From Pseudomonas zanjanensis (lineage in GTDB: Bacteria > Pseudomonadota > Gammaproteobacteria > Pseudomonadales > Pseudomonadaceae), in contig NZ_JABWRB020000003.1 in assembly GCF_014268745.2 (NCBI RefSeq), positions 558,001 through 622,000 on the forward strand: a DNA stretch of 64,000 nt, given 5' to 3'. Below are positions 53,569-63,261 of the stretch, one piece after another. Below the pieces are notes generated by a model, which worked only from the letters and a program-made list of their open reading frames with translations, had not been told where the DNA came from and searched no databases. The position numbers were made by a program, and so were the translations under genes. Each line of letters starts with the position of its first letter. Position 1 is the stretch's first letter.

Positions 53569-55101
53569 ATGACTGCCTTAAACCTGATTCCCGGCCAATT
53601 GAGCCTGGCTCAATTGCGTGACATCTATCAGCACCCGGTCACCCTGAGCCTGGACGCCAGCGCGTCGGCGCAGATCGAGGCCAGTGTTGCGTGCGTGGAA
53701 CAGATCCTCGCCGAGAACCGTACCGCCTACGGCATCAACACCGGTTTTGGCCTGTTGGCCTCGACCCGCATTGCCAGCGAAGACCTGGAGAACCTGCAGC
53801 GCTCCCTGGTGCTGTCCCATGCCGCTGGCGTGGGCGAGCCGATCAGCGATGCGCTGGTGCGCTTAGTCATGGTGCTCAAGGTCAACAGCCTGAGCCGGGG
53901 TTTTTCCGGCATCCGTCGGCAGGTGATCGATGCGCTGATTGCGCTGATCAATGCCGAGGTCTACCCGCACATCCCGCTCAAGGGTTCGGTCGGTGCGTCC
54001 GGTGACTTGGCGCCGCTGGCCCATATGTCCTTGGTGCTGCTGGGCGAAGGCAAGGCCCGCTACAAGGGCGAATGGCTGCCGGCCGTCGACGCCCTGAAAG
54101 TGGCGGGCCTCGCGCCGCTGACCCTGGCCGCCAAGGAAGGCCTGGCGCTGCTCAACGGCACCCAGGTCTCCACCGCGTTTGCCCTGCGTGGCCTGTTCGA
54201 AGGCGAAGACCTGTTCGCCGGTGCCCTGGCCTTGGGCAGCCTCACGGTGGAAGCGGTGCTCGGTTCGCGTTCGCCATTCGATGCACGCATCCATGCCGCC
54301 CGCGGCCAGAAAGGCCAGATCGATGCCGCCGCGGCCTACCGCGATCTGCTGGGCGAGCGCAGCGAAGTCTCCGATTCGCACCAGAACTGCGACAAGGTCC
54401 AGGACCCGTACTCCCTGCGCTGCCAGCCGCAAGTGATGGGCGCCTGCCTGACCCAGTTCCGCCAGGCTGCCGAAGTGCTGGTGATCGAGGCCAACGCGGT
54501 GTCGGACAACCCGCTGGTGTTCGCCGCCGAGGGTGACGTGATTTCCGGTGGCAACTTCCACGCCGAACCGGTGGCGATGGCCGCCGACAACATGGCCCTG
54601 GCGATTGCCGAAATCGGCTCCCTGAGCGAGCGGCGCATTTCGCTGATGATGGACAAGCACATGTCGCAGCTGCCGCCGTTCCTGGTGGCCAATGGCGGGG
54701 TGAACTCCGGCTTCATGATTGCCCAAGTGACTGCGGCCGCCCTGGCCAGTGAAAACAAGGCGCTGTCCCATCCCCATTCGGTGGACAGCCTGCCGACCTC
54801 GGCCAACCAGGAAGATCACGTCTCCATGGCCCCGGCTGCGGGCAAGCGCTTGTGGGAAATGGCCGAGAACACCCGTGGGATTTTGGCGGTGGAATGGCTG
54901 GCGGCGTGCCAGGGGCTGGACCTGCGCGGTGGTTTGAAGACCTCCGCCAAGCTGGAACAGGCCCGGGGTCTGTTGCGTGCAGAAGTGCCGTTCTATGAGA
55001 AGGACCGGTTCTTTGCGCCGGACATCAATGCAGCCAGCGAGCTGTTGGCGAGTCGGTGCCTGAACGAATTGGTTACGGCGCAGTTGTTGCCGAGCCTGTA
55101 A
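53569..55101 (+). CDS. hutH: HutH2, histidine ammonia-lyase
   Basis: Deaminates L-histidine to urocanate. The 510-residue protein has the canonical MIO triad Ala143-Ser144-Gly145 (GSVGASGDLAPLAHM) and all active-site residues: Tyr54, His84, Asn196, Gln278, Tyr281, Arg284, Phe330 and Glu415. They are one position offset from the P. putida enzyme. AAAAGGAG precedes the ATG. This is the working histidase of the locus; the 131-base gap before it contains no permease gene or recognisable remnant. Confidence 0.97.
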   Translation: MTALNLIPGQLSLAQLRDIYQHPVTLSLDASASAQIEASVACVEQILAENRTAYGINTGFGLLASTRIASEDLENLQRSLVLSHAAGVGEPISDALVRLVMVLKVNSLSRGFSGIRRQVIDALIALINAEVYPHIPLKGSVGASGDLAPLAHMSLVLLGEGKARYKGEWLPAVDALKVAGLAPLTLAAKEGLALLNGTQVSTAFALRGLFEGEDLFAGALALGSLTVEAVLGSRSPFDARIHAARGQKGQIDAAAAYRDLLGERSEVSDSHQNCDKVQDPYSLRCQPQVMGACLTQFRQAAEVLVIEANAVSDNPLVFAAEGDVISGGNFHAEPVAMAADNMALAIAEIGSLSERRISLMMDKHMSQLPPFLVANGGVNSGFMIAQVTAAALASENKALSHPHSVDSLPTSANQEDHVSMAPAAGKRLWEMAENTRGILAVEWLAACQGLDLRGGLKTSAKLEQARGLLRAEVPFYEKDRFFAPDINAASELLASRCLNELVTAQLLPSL

Positions 55102-55108
55102 GGGCCTC

Positions 55109-55279
55109 ATCGCGAGCAGGCACACATGATGTTGATCCGACTCGATACCTGTGGGAGCGGGCTTGCTCGCGAAAGCGCAGGGTCAGCTTGCATCAATGTC
55201 GAATGTACCGCCGTCTTCGCGAGCAAGCCCGCTCTCACAGGTTCTGTGCAGTCCTTGTGGGAGCGAGCCTGCTCGCGAT
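55109..55279. repeat. REP cluster (family A) between hutH2 and hutI
   Basis: A truncated arm (55109-55121), a REPIN (55150-55239, with one mismatch GCTCTCACA in its right arm) and a single plus-orientation arm (55256-55279). All lie inside the presumed operon transcript. Confidence 0.9.
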
Positions 55280-55306
55280 TGATTTTGATAATTCGAGGAA
55301 ACCGGG

Positions 55307-56509
55307 ATGAAAACCCTCTGGCAAAACTGCCACGCCGCCACAATGGCCCAGGGCGTCTACTCGATCATCGAAGACGCCGCCATCGTCACCCAGGGCGAGC
55401 ACATTCAATGGATCGGCCCGCGCGCCGAGTTGCCAGCAGGCGACTACCCGGCGGTCTACGACCTCAAGGGCGCCTGGGTCACGCCGGGGCTGATCGACTG
55501 CCACACCCACACGGTGTTTGGCGGCAACCGCAGCGGTGAGTTCGAACAGCGCCTGCAAGGTGTCAGCTACGCCGAAATCGCCGCGGCCGGCGGTGGCATC
55601 GCCAGCACCGTGCGCGCCACCCGCGCCGCCAGTGAAGACGAGCTGTTCGCCAGCGCGGCCAAACGCCTGAAAAGCCTGATGCGTGACGGCGTGACCACGG
55701 TGGAAATCAAGTCCGGCTATGGCCTGGACCTGGCCAGCGAACGCAAGATCTTGCGGGTCATTCGCCGCCTCGCTGCCGAACTTCCGGTCAGCGTACGCAG
55801 CACCTGCCTGGCGGCCCACGCCTTGCCACCGGAATACAAGGACCGCGCCGATGATTACATCGAGCACATCTGCACCGAGATGCTGCCGGCCCTGGCGGCA
55901 GAGGGGCTGGTGGATGCGGTGGACGCCTTTTGCGAATACCTGGCCTTTTCCCCGGCGCAGGTCGAGCGGGTGTTTATCACCGCGCAACAACTGGGGCTGC
56001 CGGTGAAGCTGCACGCCGAACAGTTGTCATCGCTGCATGGTTCCAGCCTTGCGGCGCGTTACCAGGCGCTGTCGGCCGATCACCTGGAGTTCATGACCGA
56101 GGACGATGCCAAGGCCATGGCCGAATCCGGCACCGTGGCGGTGCTGTTGCCGGGCGCATTTTATTTCCTGCGCGAAACCCAGCTGCCGCCCATGGACGCC
56201 CTGCGCAAGCACGGCGTGAAAATCGCCGTGGCCAGCGACCTCAACCCCGGCACTTCGCCGGCGTTGTCGTTGCGCTTGATGTTGAACATGGCCTGCACCT
56301 GTTTGCGCATGACCCCGGAAGAAGCCTTGGCGGGGGCGACGATTCATGCGGCCCAGGCCTTGGGCATGGCGCAGACCCACGGTTCGCTGGAAGCCGGCAA
56401 GGTCGCGGATTTTGTCGCCTGGCACATCGACCGCCCAGCCGACCTGGCGTACTGGCTCGGTGGCGACCTGGAAAAACGCGTCGTGCGTCACGGCGTGGAA
56501 ATCGATTGA
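55307..56509 (+). CDS. hutI: HutI, imidazolonepropionase
   Basis: Hydrolyses 4-imidazolone-5-propionate to N-formimino-L-glutamate. The 400-residue amidohydrolase has metal ligands in DCHTHTVFGG (about 65-74), KLHAEQ near 235 and the Asp in ASDLNPGTSP near 310. hutG follows after an 11-base gap. Confidence 0.97.
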   Translation: MKTLWQNCHAATMAQGVYSIIEDAAIVTQGEHIQWIGPRAELPAGDYPAVYDLKGAWVTPGLIDCHTHTVFGGNRSGEFEQRLQGVSYAEIAAAGGGIASTVRATRAASEDELFASAAKRLKSLMRDGVTTVEIKSGYGLDLASERKILRVIRRLAAELPVSVRSTCLAAHALPPEYKDRADDYIEHICTEMLPALAAEGLVDAVDAFCEYLAFSPAQVERVFITAQQLGLPVKLHAEQLSSLHGSSLAARYQALSADHLEFMTEDDAKAMAESGTVAVLLPGAFYFLRETQLPPMDALRKHGVKIAVASDLNPGTSPALSLRLMLNMACTCLRMTPEEALAGATIHAAQALGMAQTHGSLEAGKVADFVAWHIDRPADLAYWLGGDLEKRVVRHGVEID

Positions 56510-56520
56510 GGAGAACGGTT

Positions 56521-57324
56521 GTGGAGAAGGTCCTGAATTTCAAGCAAGGGCGCGTGCCGCTGTTGATCAGCATGCCCCACGCCGGCCTGCGCCTGACCCC
56601 GGCGGTACAGGCCGGGTTGATCCCCGAGGCCCAGAGCCTGCCGGACACTGACTGGCACATTCCCAAGCTCTATGAGTTCGCCAATGAGTTGGGCGCCAGC
56701 ACCCTGGCTGCGGAATACTCGCGGTTCGTCGTCGACCTGAATCGTCCCGCCGATGACAAACCGATGTACGTCGGCGCCACCACCGGTCTGTACCCGGCGA
56801 CGCTGTTCGATGGCGTGCCGTTGTTTCGCGAAGGACTGGAACCGTCGGCCGAGGAGCGGGCGACGTATCTGCAACAAGTCTGGATGCCGTACCACCAGGC
56901 ACTGCAGCAGGAACTGGCGCGGCTCAAGGCCGAGTTCGGCTATGCCTTGCTGTTCGATGCCCATTCGATCCGTTCGGTGATCCCGCACCTGTTCGACGGC
57001 AAGTTGCCGGATTTCAACCTGGGTACTTTCAACGGCGCCAGTTGCGACCCGACCCTGGCCAGTCAACTCGAAGCCATCTGTGCTCGCCATGGCCAGTTCA
57101 CCCATGTGCTCAACGGGCGTTTCAAGGGCGGACACATCACCCGGTATTACGGCAACCCGGCCGAGGACATTCACGCGGTGCAACTGGAACTGTGCCAAAG
57201 CACCTACATGGAAGAGTTCGAACCGTTCAACTATCGCTCCGATCTGGCGGCGCCGACCCAGGTGGTGCTCAGGGAATTGTTGGAAGGCTTCCTGGCGTGG
57301 GGGCAAAAGGCCTACAAACATTAA
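56521..57324 (+). CDS. hutG: HutG, N-formylglutamate deformylase
   Basis: Releases formate from N-formyl-L-glutamate to give glutamate, completing the HutF branch. The 267-residue protein has the family metal motifs LLISMPHAGLRL (15-26) and LLFDAHSIRS near 143. I chose the GTG at 56521 because GAGGAGAACGG precedes it and conserved sequence starts there; longer frames overlap hutI. Last gene of the hut operon; a family B REPIN follows. Confidence 0.95.
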   Translation: MEKVLNFKQGRVPLLISMPHAGLRLTPAVQAGLIPEAQSLPDTDWHIPKLYEFANELGASTLAAEYSRFVVDLNRPADDKPMYVGATTGLYPATLFDGVPLFREGLEPSAEERATYLQQVWMPYHQALQQELARLKAEFGYALLFDAHSIRSVIPHLFDGKLPDFNLGTFNGASCDPTLASQLEAICARHGQFTHVLNGRFKGGHITRYYGNPAEDIHAVQLELCQSTYMEEFEPFNYRSDLAAPTQVVLRELLEGFLAWGQKAYKH

Positions 57325-57373
57325 CCTGTGACCAAGCAGTCTTTGTGAAGGACTTCTTGTGAACGGGGGCTTC

Positions 57374-57467
57374 TGTGGCGAGGGAGCTTGCTCCCGCTTG
57401 AGTGCGCAGCGCTCAGAAGATTCTTGGGGCGGCTTCGCCACCCAGCGGGAGCAAGCTCCCTCGCCAC
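57374..57467. repeat. REPIN (family B)
   Basis: GTGGCGAGGGAGCTTGCTCC arms, 50 bases after the hutG stop. Confidence 0.93.
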
Positions 57468-57618
57468 AAAAGCATTTCAAGCCGCTCTCCCTGTCGCCAC
57501 CGTGCAAAACCAAGTCGCCACAGTTCACCTTTACCTCCTCGACGCTGCGTAATGTTCCAGGCACGGTGCACCTAGACGCCGACCTACAACAATCCACTGC
57601 CGCACGAGACCCCTCGCG

Positions 57619-58566
57619 ATGAAAAGACTGTCCAAGCGCTGTCTGTCGTTCCTCTGCGGTACCGTTCTACTAAGCTCCGGCGCGATGGCCGCCGAGCCTG
57701 CATCCTGCCAGACCGTACGCATGGGCGTGGTCAACTGGACCGACGTGATTGCCACCAGCGGCATGGCCGACGTGTTGCTCTCCGGGCTGGGATACGAAAG
57801 CAAGCAGACCAGCGCCGTGCAGCAGATCATCTTCGCCGGCATCCGCGACAAGCGGCTCGACATCTTCCTGGGCTATTGGAAACCGGCGATGGACAAGAAC
57901 ATCGCCCCGTTCCTGGCGGCCAACCAGGTGAAGGTCCTGGATAAACCCAGTCTGGCCGATGCCCAGGCCACCTTGGCCGTCCCGGACTACGTGGCCGCGG
58001 CGGGGCTCAAGACCTTTGCCGACATCGCCCGGTTCAAGGATCAGCTCGGAGGCAAGATCTATGGCATCGAGCCGGGCAGTGGCGCCAACACCACCATCAA
58101 GACCATGATCGAAACCAATCACTTTGGCCTCAAGGATTTCAAGCTGATCGAATCCGGTGAGGCCGGGATGCTGGCAGCGGTGCAGCGGGCCGTGAATCGC
58201 AAGGAGTTCGTGGTGTTCGTTGGCTGGACCCCGCACCCGATGAACATCAACATGAACATCGCCTACCTGACGGGCAGCGAAGACGTCTATGGTCCGAACG
58301 AAGGCGCCGCGACCGTGTCCACGGTGACCGCGCCGGACTACGCCCAGCGTTGCCCCAACGTTCAGCGGCTGCTGGAAAATCTCACGTTCACCGCCGCCCA
58401 GGAAAGCCAGCTGATGGTGCCGATCATGGAACGCAAGACACCCCAGGACGTCGCTCGGCAATGGCTGCGCGAGCATCCCGAGGATTTGCAGCGCTGGCTC
58501 GCCGGCGTGACCAGCTTCGATGGCAAGGATGGCGTAGCGGCGGTTCAGGCCAGCCTCAAGCGCTGA
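57619..58566 (+). CDS. Orphan choline/betaine-type ABC substrate-binding protein
   Basis: A 315-residue exported protein (signal MKRLSKRCLSFLCGTVLLSSGAMAAEP) of the OpuAC/ChoX family. Conserved segments include VRMGVVNWTDVIAT, DIFLGYWKPAMD, IYGIEPGSGANTTIK and VVFVGWTPHPMNINM; the Trp and Tyr residues suit an aromatic box for a quaternary amine. No permease or ATPase gene adjoins it. In P. aeruginosa similar orphan proteins share one core transporter, so HutWV or a distant choline transporter could be its partner. Ribosome site weak. Confidence 0.83.
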   Translation: MKRLSKRCLSFLCGTVLLSSGAMAAEPASCQTVRMGVVNWTDVIATSGMADVLLSGLGYESKQTSAVQQIIFAGIRDKRLDIFLGYWKPAMDKNIAPFLAANQVKVLDKPSLADAQATLAVPDYVAAAGLKTFADIARFKDQLGGKIYGIEPGSGANTTIKTMIETNHFGLKDFKLIESGEAGMLAAVQRAVNRKEFVVFVGWTPHPMNINMNIAYLTGSEDVYGPNEGAATVSTVTAPDYAQRCPNVQRLLENLTFTAAQESQLMVPIMERKTPQDVARQWLREHPEDLQRWLAGVTSFDGKDGVAAVQASLKR

Positions 58567-58592
58567 CACAACCTTATGGACACTGATACCCC

Positions 58593-58686
58593 TGTGGCGA
58601 GGGAGCTTGCTCCCGCTGGGTTGCGAAGCAGCCCTAAAAAAAAGCGGGCGCTGCGCACCCGAGCGGGAGCAAGCTCCCTCGCCACA
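58593..58686. repeat. REPIN (family B)
   Basis: Inverted arms of the GTGGCGAGGGAGC type, followed by three short tandem copies of CCACA(G/A)AA(G/A) at 58682-58708. Confidence 0.92.
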
Positions 58687-58748
58687 GAAGCCACAGAAGC
58701 CACAAAAACGGCTGAGCCACATCCTCTTTCGACGCATGGCAATCCAAG

Positions 58749-59660
58749 ATGGCCTACCCACTTTCCCAGGCAATGTCCGCCTTCATCGACAAAACCCTGA
58801 GCTTCACCGCCCCGGACGACAGCCTCGACGGTTCGCGCCAGGCCTACAGCCAGATGTGCCGGGCGTTTACCCCGCCGCGTCCGCCAACGCTCGCGGTGGA
58901 GGATTTGCAGTTGGCCGGCGTGGCCATCCGGGCCTATCACCCGCGCATTGCGCCGCCGCTCGCCGGCTGGCCGTGCATTCTCTACCTGCACGGTGGCGGT
59001 TGGGTGGTGGGGGACCTGGATTCTCATGACTTCATCTGCATGGAACTGGCGGCTGAGCTTGGCGCGTTGGTAGTGGCGGTGGATTACCGGCTGGCCCCGG
59101 AGCATCCGTTTCCGGCCGCGTTCGAAGATTGCCTCGCGGTGTGGCACCACTTGGCGGACACCCCGTTTGCCATCGACCCGCGTCGCCGGGCGGTGGCCGG
59201 TGACAGTGCCGGCGGCAACCTCGCCGCTGCGTTGTGCTTGGCCTTGCGCGATGCCGGGCAGCCGTTGCCCCGGGCCCAGGTGTTGATCTACCCGGCGCTT
59301 GGTGGCCCGGCGGATTTGCCCTCACGTCAAGCGTGCGAAGATGCCCCGCTCTTGAGTGGCCGCGACCTGGAGCGCTATGAGGCGCTGTACCTGTGTGGCG
59401 TCCGGCCCACGCCTTATGCCATGCCGCTACTCGCCGACGACCTGGGCGGCCTGCCGCCAGCGCTGGTTGCCGTCGCGCAATGGGACCCGCTGCGCGACGA
59501 TGGTGTCCGTTACAGCGAGCGGCTGAAAGCCGCAGGGGTGGACTCCGTGCTGTATATCGGCGAAGGGCTGGTCCACGGTTGCCTGCGTGGCCGGGGCCAG
59601 GTGCCAGAGGTCGATCAGTTGTATCGCACGCTGCTGGCGTTCCTGGCTGACATGCTTTGA
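58749..59660 (+). CDS. Alpha/beta hydrolase, HSL (GDXG) family esterase
   Basis: A 303-residue carboxylesterase/lipase-like enzyme. It has the oxyanion motif YLHGGGWVVG (about 78-87), the nucleophile in AGDSAGGNLA (Ser near 156), an Asp in WDPLRDDG and a His in EGLVHGCLR near 280, forming the triad. No signal peptide, so cytoplasmic. The substrate is unknown. ATG 58749 is used, with ATG 58773 as an alternative; neither has a good ribosome site. Confidence 0.88.
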   Translation: MAYPLSQAMSAFIDKTLSFTAPDDSLDGSRQAYSQMCRAFTPPRPPTLAVEDLQLAGVAIRAYHPRIAPPLAGWPCILYLHGGGWVVGDLDSHDFICMELAAELGALVVAVDYRLAPEHPFPAAFEDCLAVWHHLADTPFAIDPRRRAVAGDSAGGNLAAALCLALRDAGQPLPRAQVLIYPALGGPADLPSRQACEDAPLLSGRDLERYEALYLCGVRPTPYAMPLLADDLGGLPPALVAVAQWDPLRDDGVRYSERLKAAGVDSVLYIGEGLVHGCLRGRGQVPEVDQLYRTLLAFLADML

Positions 59661-59765
59661 CTGCGCAGGGGGCATGCTCATTAAGGTGATTCGGGTTTAT
59701 GATGCCGGACGGCAGATTAAATAGACGTCCCCACAGGGATGACTCGACCCCTTACGGAGCGCGCA

Positions 59766-60737
59766 ATGCAGACTTTGTACCCGCAGATCAAACCCCATGC
59801 CCGGCACGATCTGGCTGTCGATGACACCCACACGCTCTATGTCGATGAAAGCGGTTCCCCGGAAGGTCTGCCAGTGGTTTTCATTCACGGTGGCCCGGGT
59901 GCTGGCTGCGATGCGCAGAGCCGGCGCTACTTCGATCCGAACCTTTACCGTATCGTCACCTTCGACCAGCGCGGTTGCGGTCGCTCCACTCCCCACGCCA
60001 GCCTGGAAAACAACACCACCTGGGATCTGGTCGAAGACCTGGAGCGCATCCGCAAGCACCTGGGCATCGAAAAATGGGTGCTGTTCGGCGGTTCCTGGGG
60101 CTCGACCCTGGCCCTGGCCTACGCCCAGACCCATCCGGAGCGGGTGCATGGCCTGATCCTGCGTGGGATCTTTCTCTGCCGTCCGCAGGAAATCGAGTGG
60201 TTCTATCAGGCTGGCGCCAGTCGCCTGTTCCCCGACTATTGGCAAGACTACATTGCGCCGATTCCGCTGGATGAGCGCGACGACTTGCTCAGCGCTTTCC
60301 ACAAACGCCTGACCGGTAACGACCAGATTGCCCAGATGCATGCGGCCAAGGCCTGGTCCACCTGGGAAGGTCGTACCGCGACCCTGCGTCCTAACCCGCT
60401 GGTGGTCGATCGTTTCTCCGAGCCGCAGCGGGCGCTGTCGATTGCCCGGATCGAATGCCACTACTTCACCAACAACGCGTTCCTCGAACCCAACCAGTTG
60501 ATTCGCGACATGGGCAAGATCGCCCATTTGCCGGGCGTCATCGTGCACGGCCGCTACGACGTCATCTGCCCGTTGGACAACGCCTGGGAGCTGCATCAGA
60601 ACTGGCCCAACAGCGAACTGCAGGTGATCCGCGACGCCGGTCACGCCGCTTCGGAACCGGGAATTACCGACGCGCTGGTGCGCGCCGCTGCGCAAATGGC
60701 CCGGCGCCTGCTCGACCTGCCGCCCGAGGAAGCATGA
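59766..60737 (+). CDS. pip: Proline iminopeptidase
   Basis: A 323-residue S33 alpha/beta hydrolase that removes N-terminal proline. HGGPGAG oxyanion motif (41-47), nucleophile Ser110 in FGGSWGSTLAL, Asp in VHGRYDVICP near 267 and His in DAGHAASEP near 295. ATG 59766 is preceded by GGAG six bases upstream; the frame runs 9 codons further. It overlaps dtd by 4 bases (ATGA). Confidence 0.95.
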   Translation: MQTLYPQIKPHARHDLAVDDTHTLYVDESGSPEGLPVVFIHGGPGAGCDAQSRRYFDPNLYRIVTFDQRGCGRSTPHASLENNTTWDLVEDLERIRKHLGIEKWVLFGGSWGSTLALAYAQTHPERVHGLILRGIFLCRPQEIEWFYQAGASRLFPDYWQDYIAPIPLDERDDLLSAFHKRLTGNDQIAQMHAAKAWSTWEGRTATLRPNPLVVDRFSEPQRALSIARIECHYFTNNAFLEPNQLIRDMGKIAHLPGVIVHGRYDVICPLDNAWELHQNWPNSELQVIRDAGHAASEPGITDALVRAAAQMARRLLDLPPEEA

Positions 60738-61171
60738 AGGGGCTGCTGCAACGTGTGCGCTGCGCACGGGTCGAAGTAGCCGGTGAGATCGTCGGGGCCG
60801 TAGACCAAGGCTTGCTGGTGCTGGTGGCCGTCGAGCCCGGGGATACCCGGGCCAGCGCCGACAAACTTCTGCATAAGCTGCTTAACTATCGCGTGTTCAG
60901 CGACGCCGAGGGCAAGATGAACCTGTCCCTGGTGGATGTCGGTGGTGGGCTGCTGCTGGTGTCGCAGTTCACCTTGGCGGCGGATACCAAAAGCGGCCTG
61001 CGTCCAAGTTTTTCCACGGCCGCGCCTCCGGCCTTGGGCGAAGAGTTGTTCAACTATTTGCTGGCCCAGGCGAAACAGGTGCATGGCACAGTGGCATCAG
61101 GTAGATTCGGCGCCGACATGCAGGTGCATCTGGTCAATGATGGCCCGGTAACCTTCCTGTTACAGTCCTGA
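60734..61171 (+). CDS. dtd: D-aminoacyl-tRNA deacylase
   Basis: Removes D-amino acids mistakenly loaded on tRNA. The 145-residue protein has the DTD signatures LVSQFTLAA (about 76-84) and the Gly-cisPro motif NDGPVTFLL near the end. Translation is coupled to pip through an ATGA overlap, as in other pseudomonads. Confidence 0.96.
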   Translation: MKGLLQRVRCARVEVAGEIVGAVDQGLLVLVAVEPGDTRASADKLLHKLLNYRVFSDAEGKMNLSLVDVGGGLLLVSQFTLAADTKSGLRPSFSTAAPPALGEELFNYLLAQAKQVHGTVASGRFGADMQVHLVNDGPVTFLLQS

Positions 61172-61491
61172 AAGCGTTTGAAACATCTTTTCCGTTCTGT
61201 TTCGAGGCTAAACAGGGAGTTTTCTCGATAAATACTTTGCTACCCCTGATGCGTTGTCACGCGGGCTACTAGATAATCGCGCGCTACGGGGGATCAGCGT
61301 TCGCTGGTCCATTTGACTTAGGTAGAGACTTGTCCTGAACCGTTTGGGGAATCATTTTGCCCCGTCGGAGTCGGAACAATGCTCGCCAACTTGGCAAGAG
61401 TGGTCCGCAGGAACGGTTTTTCAGCGCCGTTACCGTGTAGATACTTTATCTGGCCGTTGGTTTTTTGATCAGTTTTCGGCGAGGGTTGCTC
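61172..61491. other. dtd-opgG intergenic region
   Basis: 320 bases with a GCCAACTTGGC palindrome at 61385-61395 and a GGGG/GCCCC hairpin near 61348-61366. No clear -35/-10 pair at good spacing and no short gene found; it should contain the opgGH promoter. Confidence 0.5.
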
Positions 61492-63261
61492 GTGATTGTT
61501 AGTCCCTGTAATGCACCAAAAATGACTGCCAAACGGTTTAGAAGCGCCTTGGTAGCGGGCTCGGCCCTGCTGTGCCTGTTCGGCGCGGGCCAACTGTGGG
61601 CATTCAGCCTGGATGATGTATCGGCGAAGGCACAAGAACTGGCCGGGCAGAAATTCGAAGCCCCGCGCAGCAATTTGCCGAACGAATTCCGCGAAATGAA
61701 GTTCGCCGATTATCAGAAAATCCGTTTCCGCACCGAAAAAGCGGAATGGGCCGACCAGAAGACCCCGTTCCGGCTGTCCTTCTATCACCAGGGCATGCAT
61801 TTCGACACGCCGGTGAAAATCAACGAAATCACCGCGACCACCGTCGACGAGATCAAGTACGACCCGACACGGTTCGATTTCGGCGACGTGAAGTTCGATC
61901 CCAAGGCCACCGAACAGTTGGGCTACGCGGGTTTTCGCGTGTTGTACCCGATCAACAAGGCCGACAAGCAAGACGAAATCATGACCATGCTGGGCGCGAG
62001 TTATTTCCGCGTCATCGGCAAGGGCCAGGTCTACGGCTTGTCCGCGCGTGGCATGGCCATCGACACCGCGTTGCCATCCGGTGAAGAGTTCCCACGCTTT
62101 CGCGAGTTCTGGATCCAGCGTCCGAAACCAACCGACAAGCACCTGGTGATCTTCGCCCTGCTGGATTCGCCACGGGCCACTGGCGCTTATCGCCTGACCG
62201 TGCGTCCGGGCACCGACACCGTTGTCGACGTGAAATCCCGGGTGTTCCTGCGCGATCGCGTCAACAAACTGGGCATCGCCCCGTTGACCAGCATGTTCCT
62301 GTTCGGCGCCAACCAGCCGTCCAAGGTGCTCAACTACCGTCGTGAACTCCACGACTCCAGCGGCCTGTCCATCCATGCCGGCAACGGCGAGTGGATCTGG
62401 CGTCCGCTGAACAACCCGAAACACTTGGCCGTGAGCAACTTCTCGGTAGAAAACCCGCGTGGTTTCGGCCTGCTGCAACGGGGTCGTGACTTCAGCCACT
62501 ATGAAGACCTGGATGACCGTTACGAAAAACGCCCAAGCGCCTGGATCGAACCGAAAGGCGATTGGGGCAAGGGCACCGTCGATCTGGTCGAGATCCCGAC
62601 CGCCGACGAAACCAACGACAACATCGTTGCGTTCTGGAGCCCGGAAAAACTGCCTGAGCCAGGCCAGCCACTGGACTTCGCCTACCGTCTGCACTGGACC
62701 CTCGACGAAGCCAACCTGCACTCGCCAGACAGTGCCTGGGTCAAGCAGACCCTGCGCTCCACCGGTGATGTGAAGCAGTCCAACCTGATCCGTCAGCCGG
62801 ACGGCAGCGTGGCCTACCTGGTGGATTTCGAAGGGCCGTCCCTGCAAGCGTTGCCTGAAGACGCCGAAGTGCGTAGCCAGGTGAGCGTTGGCGACAACGG
62901 CGAGATCGTCGAGAACAGCGTGCGCTACAACCCTGAAACCAAGGGCTGGCGCCTGACGCTGCGCCTGAAGATCAAGGACCCGAAACAGGCCACCGAGATG
63001 CGTGCGGCACTGGTTCGTCCGCTGACGCCTGTCGAAGCCCCGGCCGCCTCGCATTCCGCGACCACGACCCTGGCCAAGGCTGACAAGATCGCCCGCCAGC
63101 AGACTGAAAAAGAGCTCGCGAAAGAAAAAGCGCAAGACGAAGCCAAGGCTGTCCAGGCGGACACCGCCGCGGTCGAACCGACCCCAACCCAGCAGGAACC
63201 GGAACCGACTGAGCAAGTCCTGACCGAGACCTGGAGCTATCAGTTGCCAGCCGATGAGTAA
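61492..63261 (+). CDS. opgG: OpgG (MdoG), osmoregulated periplasmic glucan biosynthesis protein
   Basis: A 589-residue periplasmic protein needed to make branched osmoregulated glucans. The signal ends at GAGQLWAFS. The MdoG beta-sandwich domains follow, with FQ-rich motifs such as RLSFYHQGMHFDTPVKINEI and GRDFSHYEDLDDRYEKRPSAWIEP. Beyond the usual end (about residue 530), it carries an Ala/Lys/Glu/Gln-rich tail of about 60 residues. I chose the GTG at 61492 because GAGGG precedes it; ATG 61522 and TTG 61465 are alternatives. It overlaps opgH. Confidence 0.94.
   Translation: MIVSPCNAPKMTAKRFRSALVAGSALLCLFGAGQLWAFSLDDVSAKAQELAGQKFEAPRSNLPNEFREMKFADYQKIRFRTEKAEWADQKTPFRLSFYHQGMHFDTPVKINEITATTVDEIKYDPTRFDFGDVKFDPKATEQLGYAGFRVLYPINKADKQDEIMTMLGASYFRVIGKGQVYGLSARGMAIDTALPSGEEFPRFREFWIQRPKPTDKHLVIFALLDSPRATGAYRLTVRPGTDTVVDVKSRVFLRDRVNKLGIAPLTSMFLFGANQPSKVLNYRRELHDSSGLSIHAGNGEWIWRPLNNPKHLAVSNFSVENPRGFGLLQRGRDFSHYEDLDDRYEKRPSAWIEPKGDWGKGTVDLVEIPTADETNDNIVAFWSPEKLPEPGQPLDFAYRLHWTLDEANLHSPDSAWVKQTLRSTGDVKQSNLIRQPDGSVAYLVDFEGPSLQALPEDAEVRSQVSVGDNGEIVENSVRYNPETKGWRLTLRLKIKDPKQATEMRAALVRPLTPVEAPAASHSATTTLAKADKIARQQTEKELAKEKAQDEAKAVQADTAAVEPTPTQQEPEPTEQVLTETWSYQLPADE

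Noticed and set aside
55930..56520. An extended N-terminus for HutG
   Set aside because: The added sequence lies in another frame of hutI, and a good ribosome site supports the GTG at 56521.
60455..60733. An extended N-terminus for Dtd
   Set aside because: It overlaps pip out of frame; conserved Dtd sequence begins at MKGLLQRV, and the ATGA overlap is the normal arrangement.
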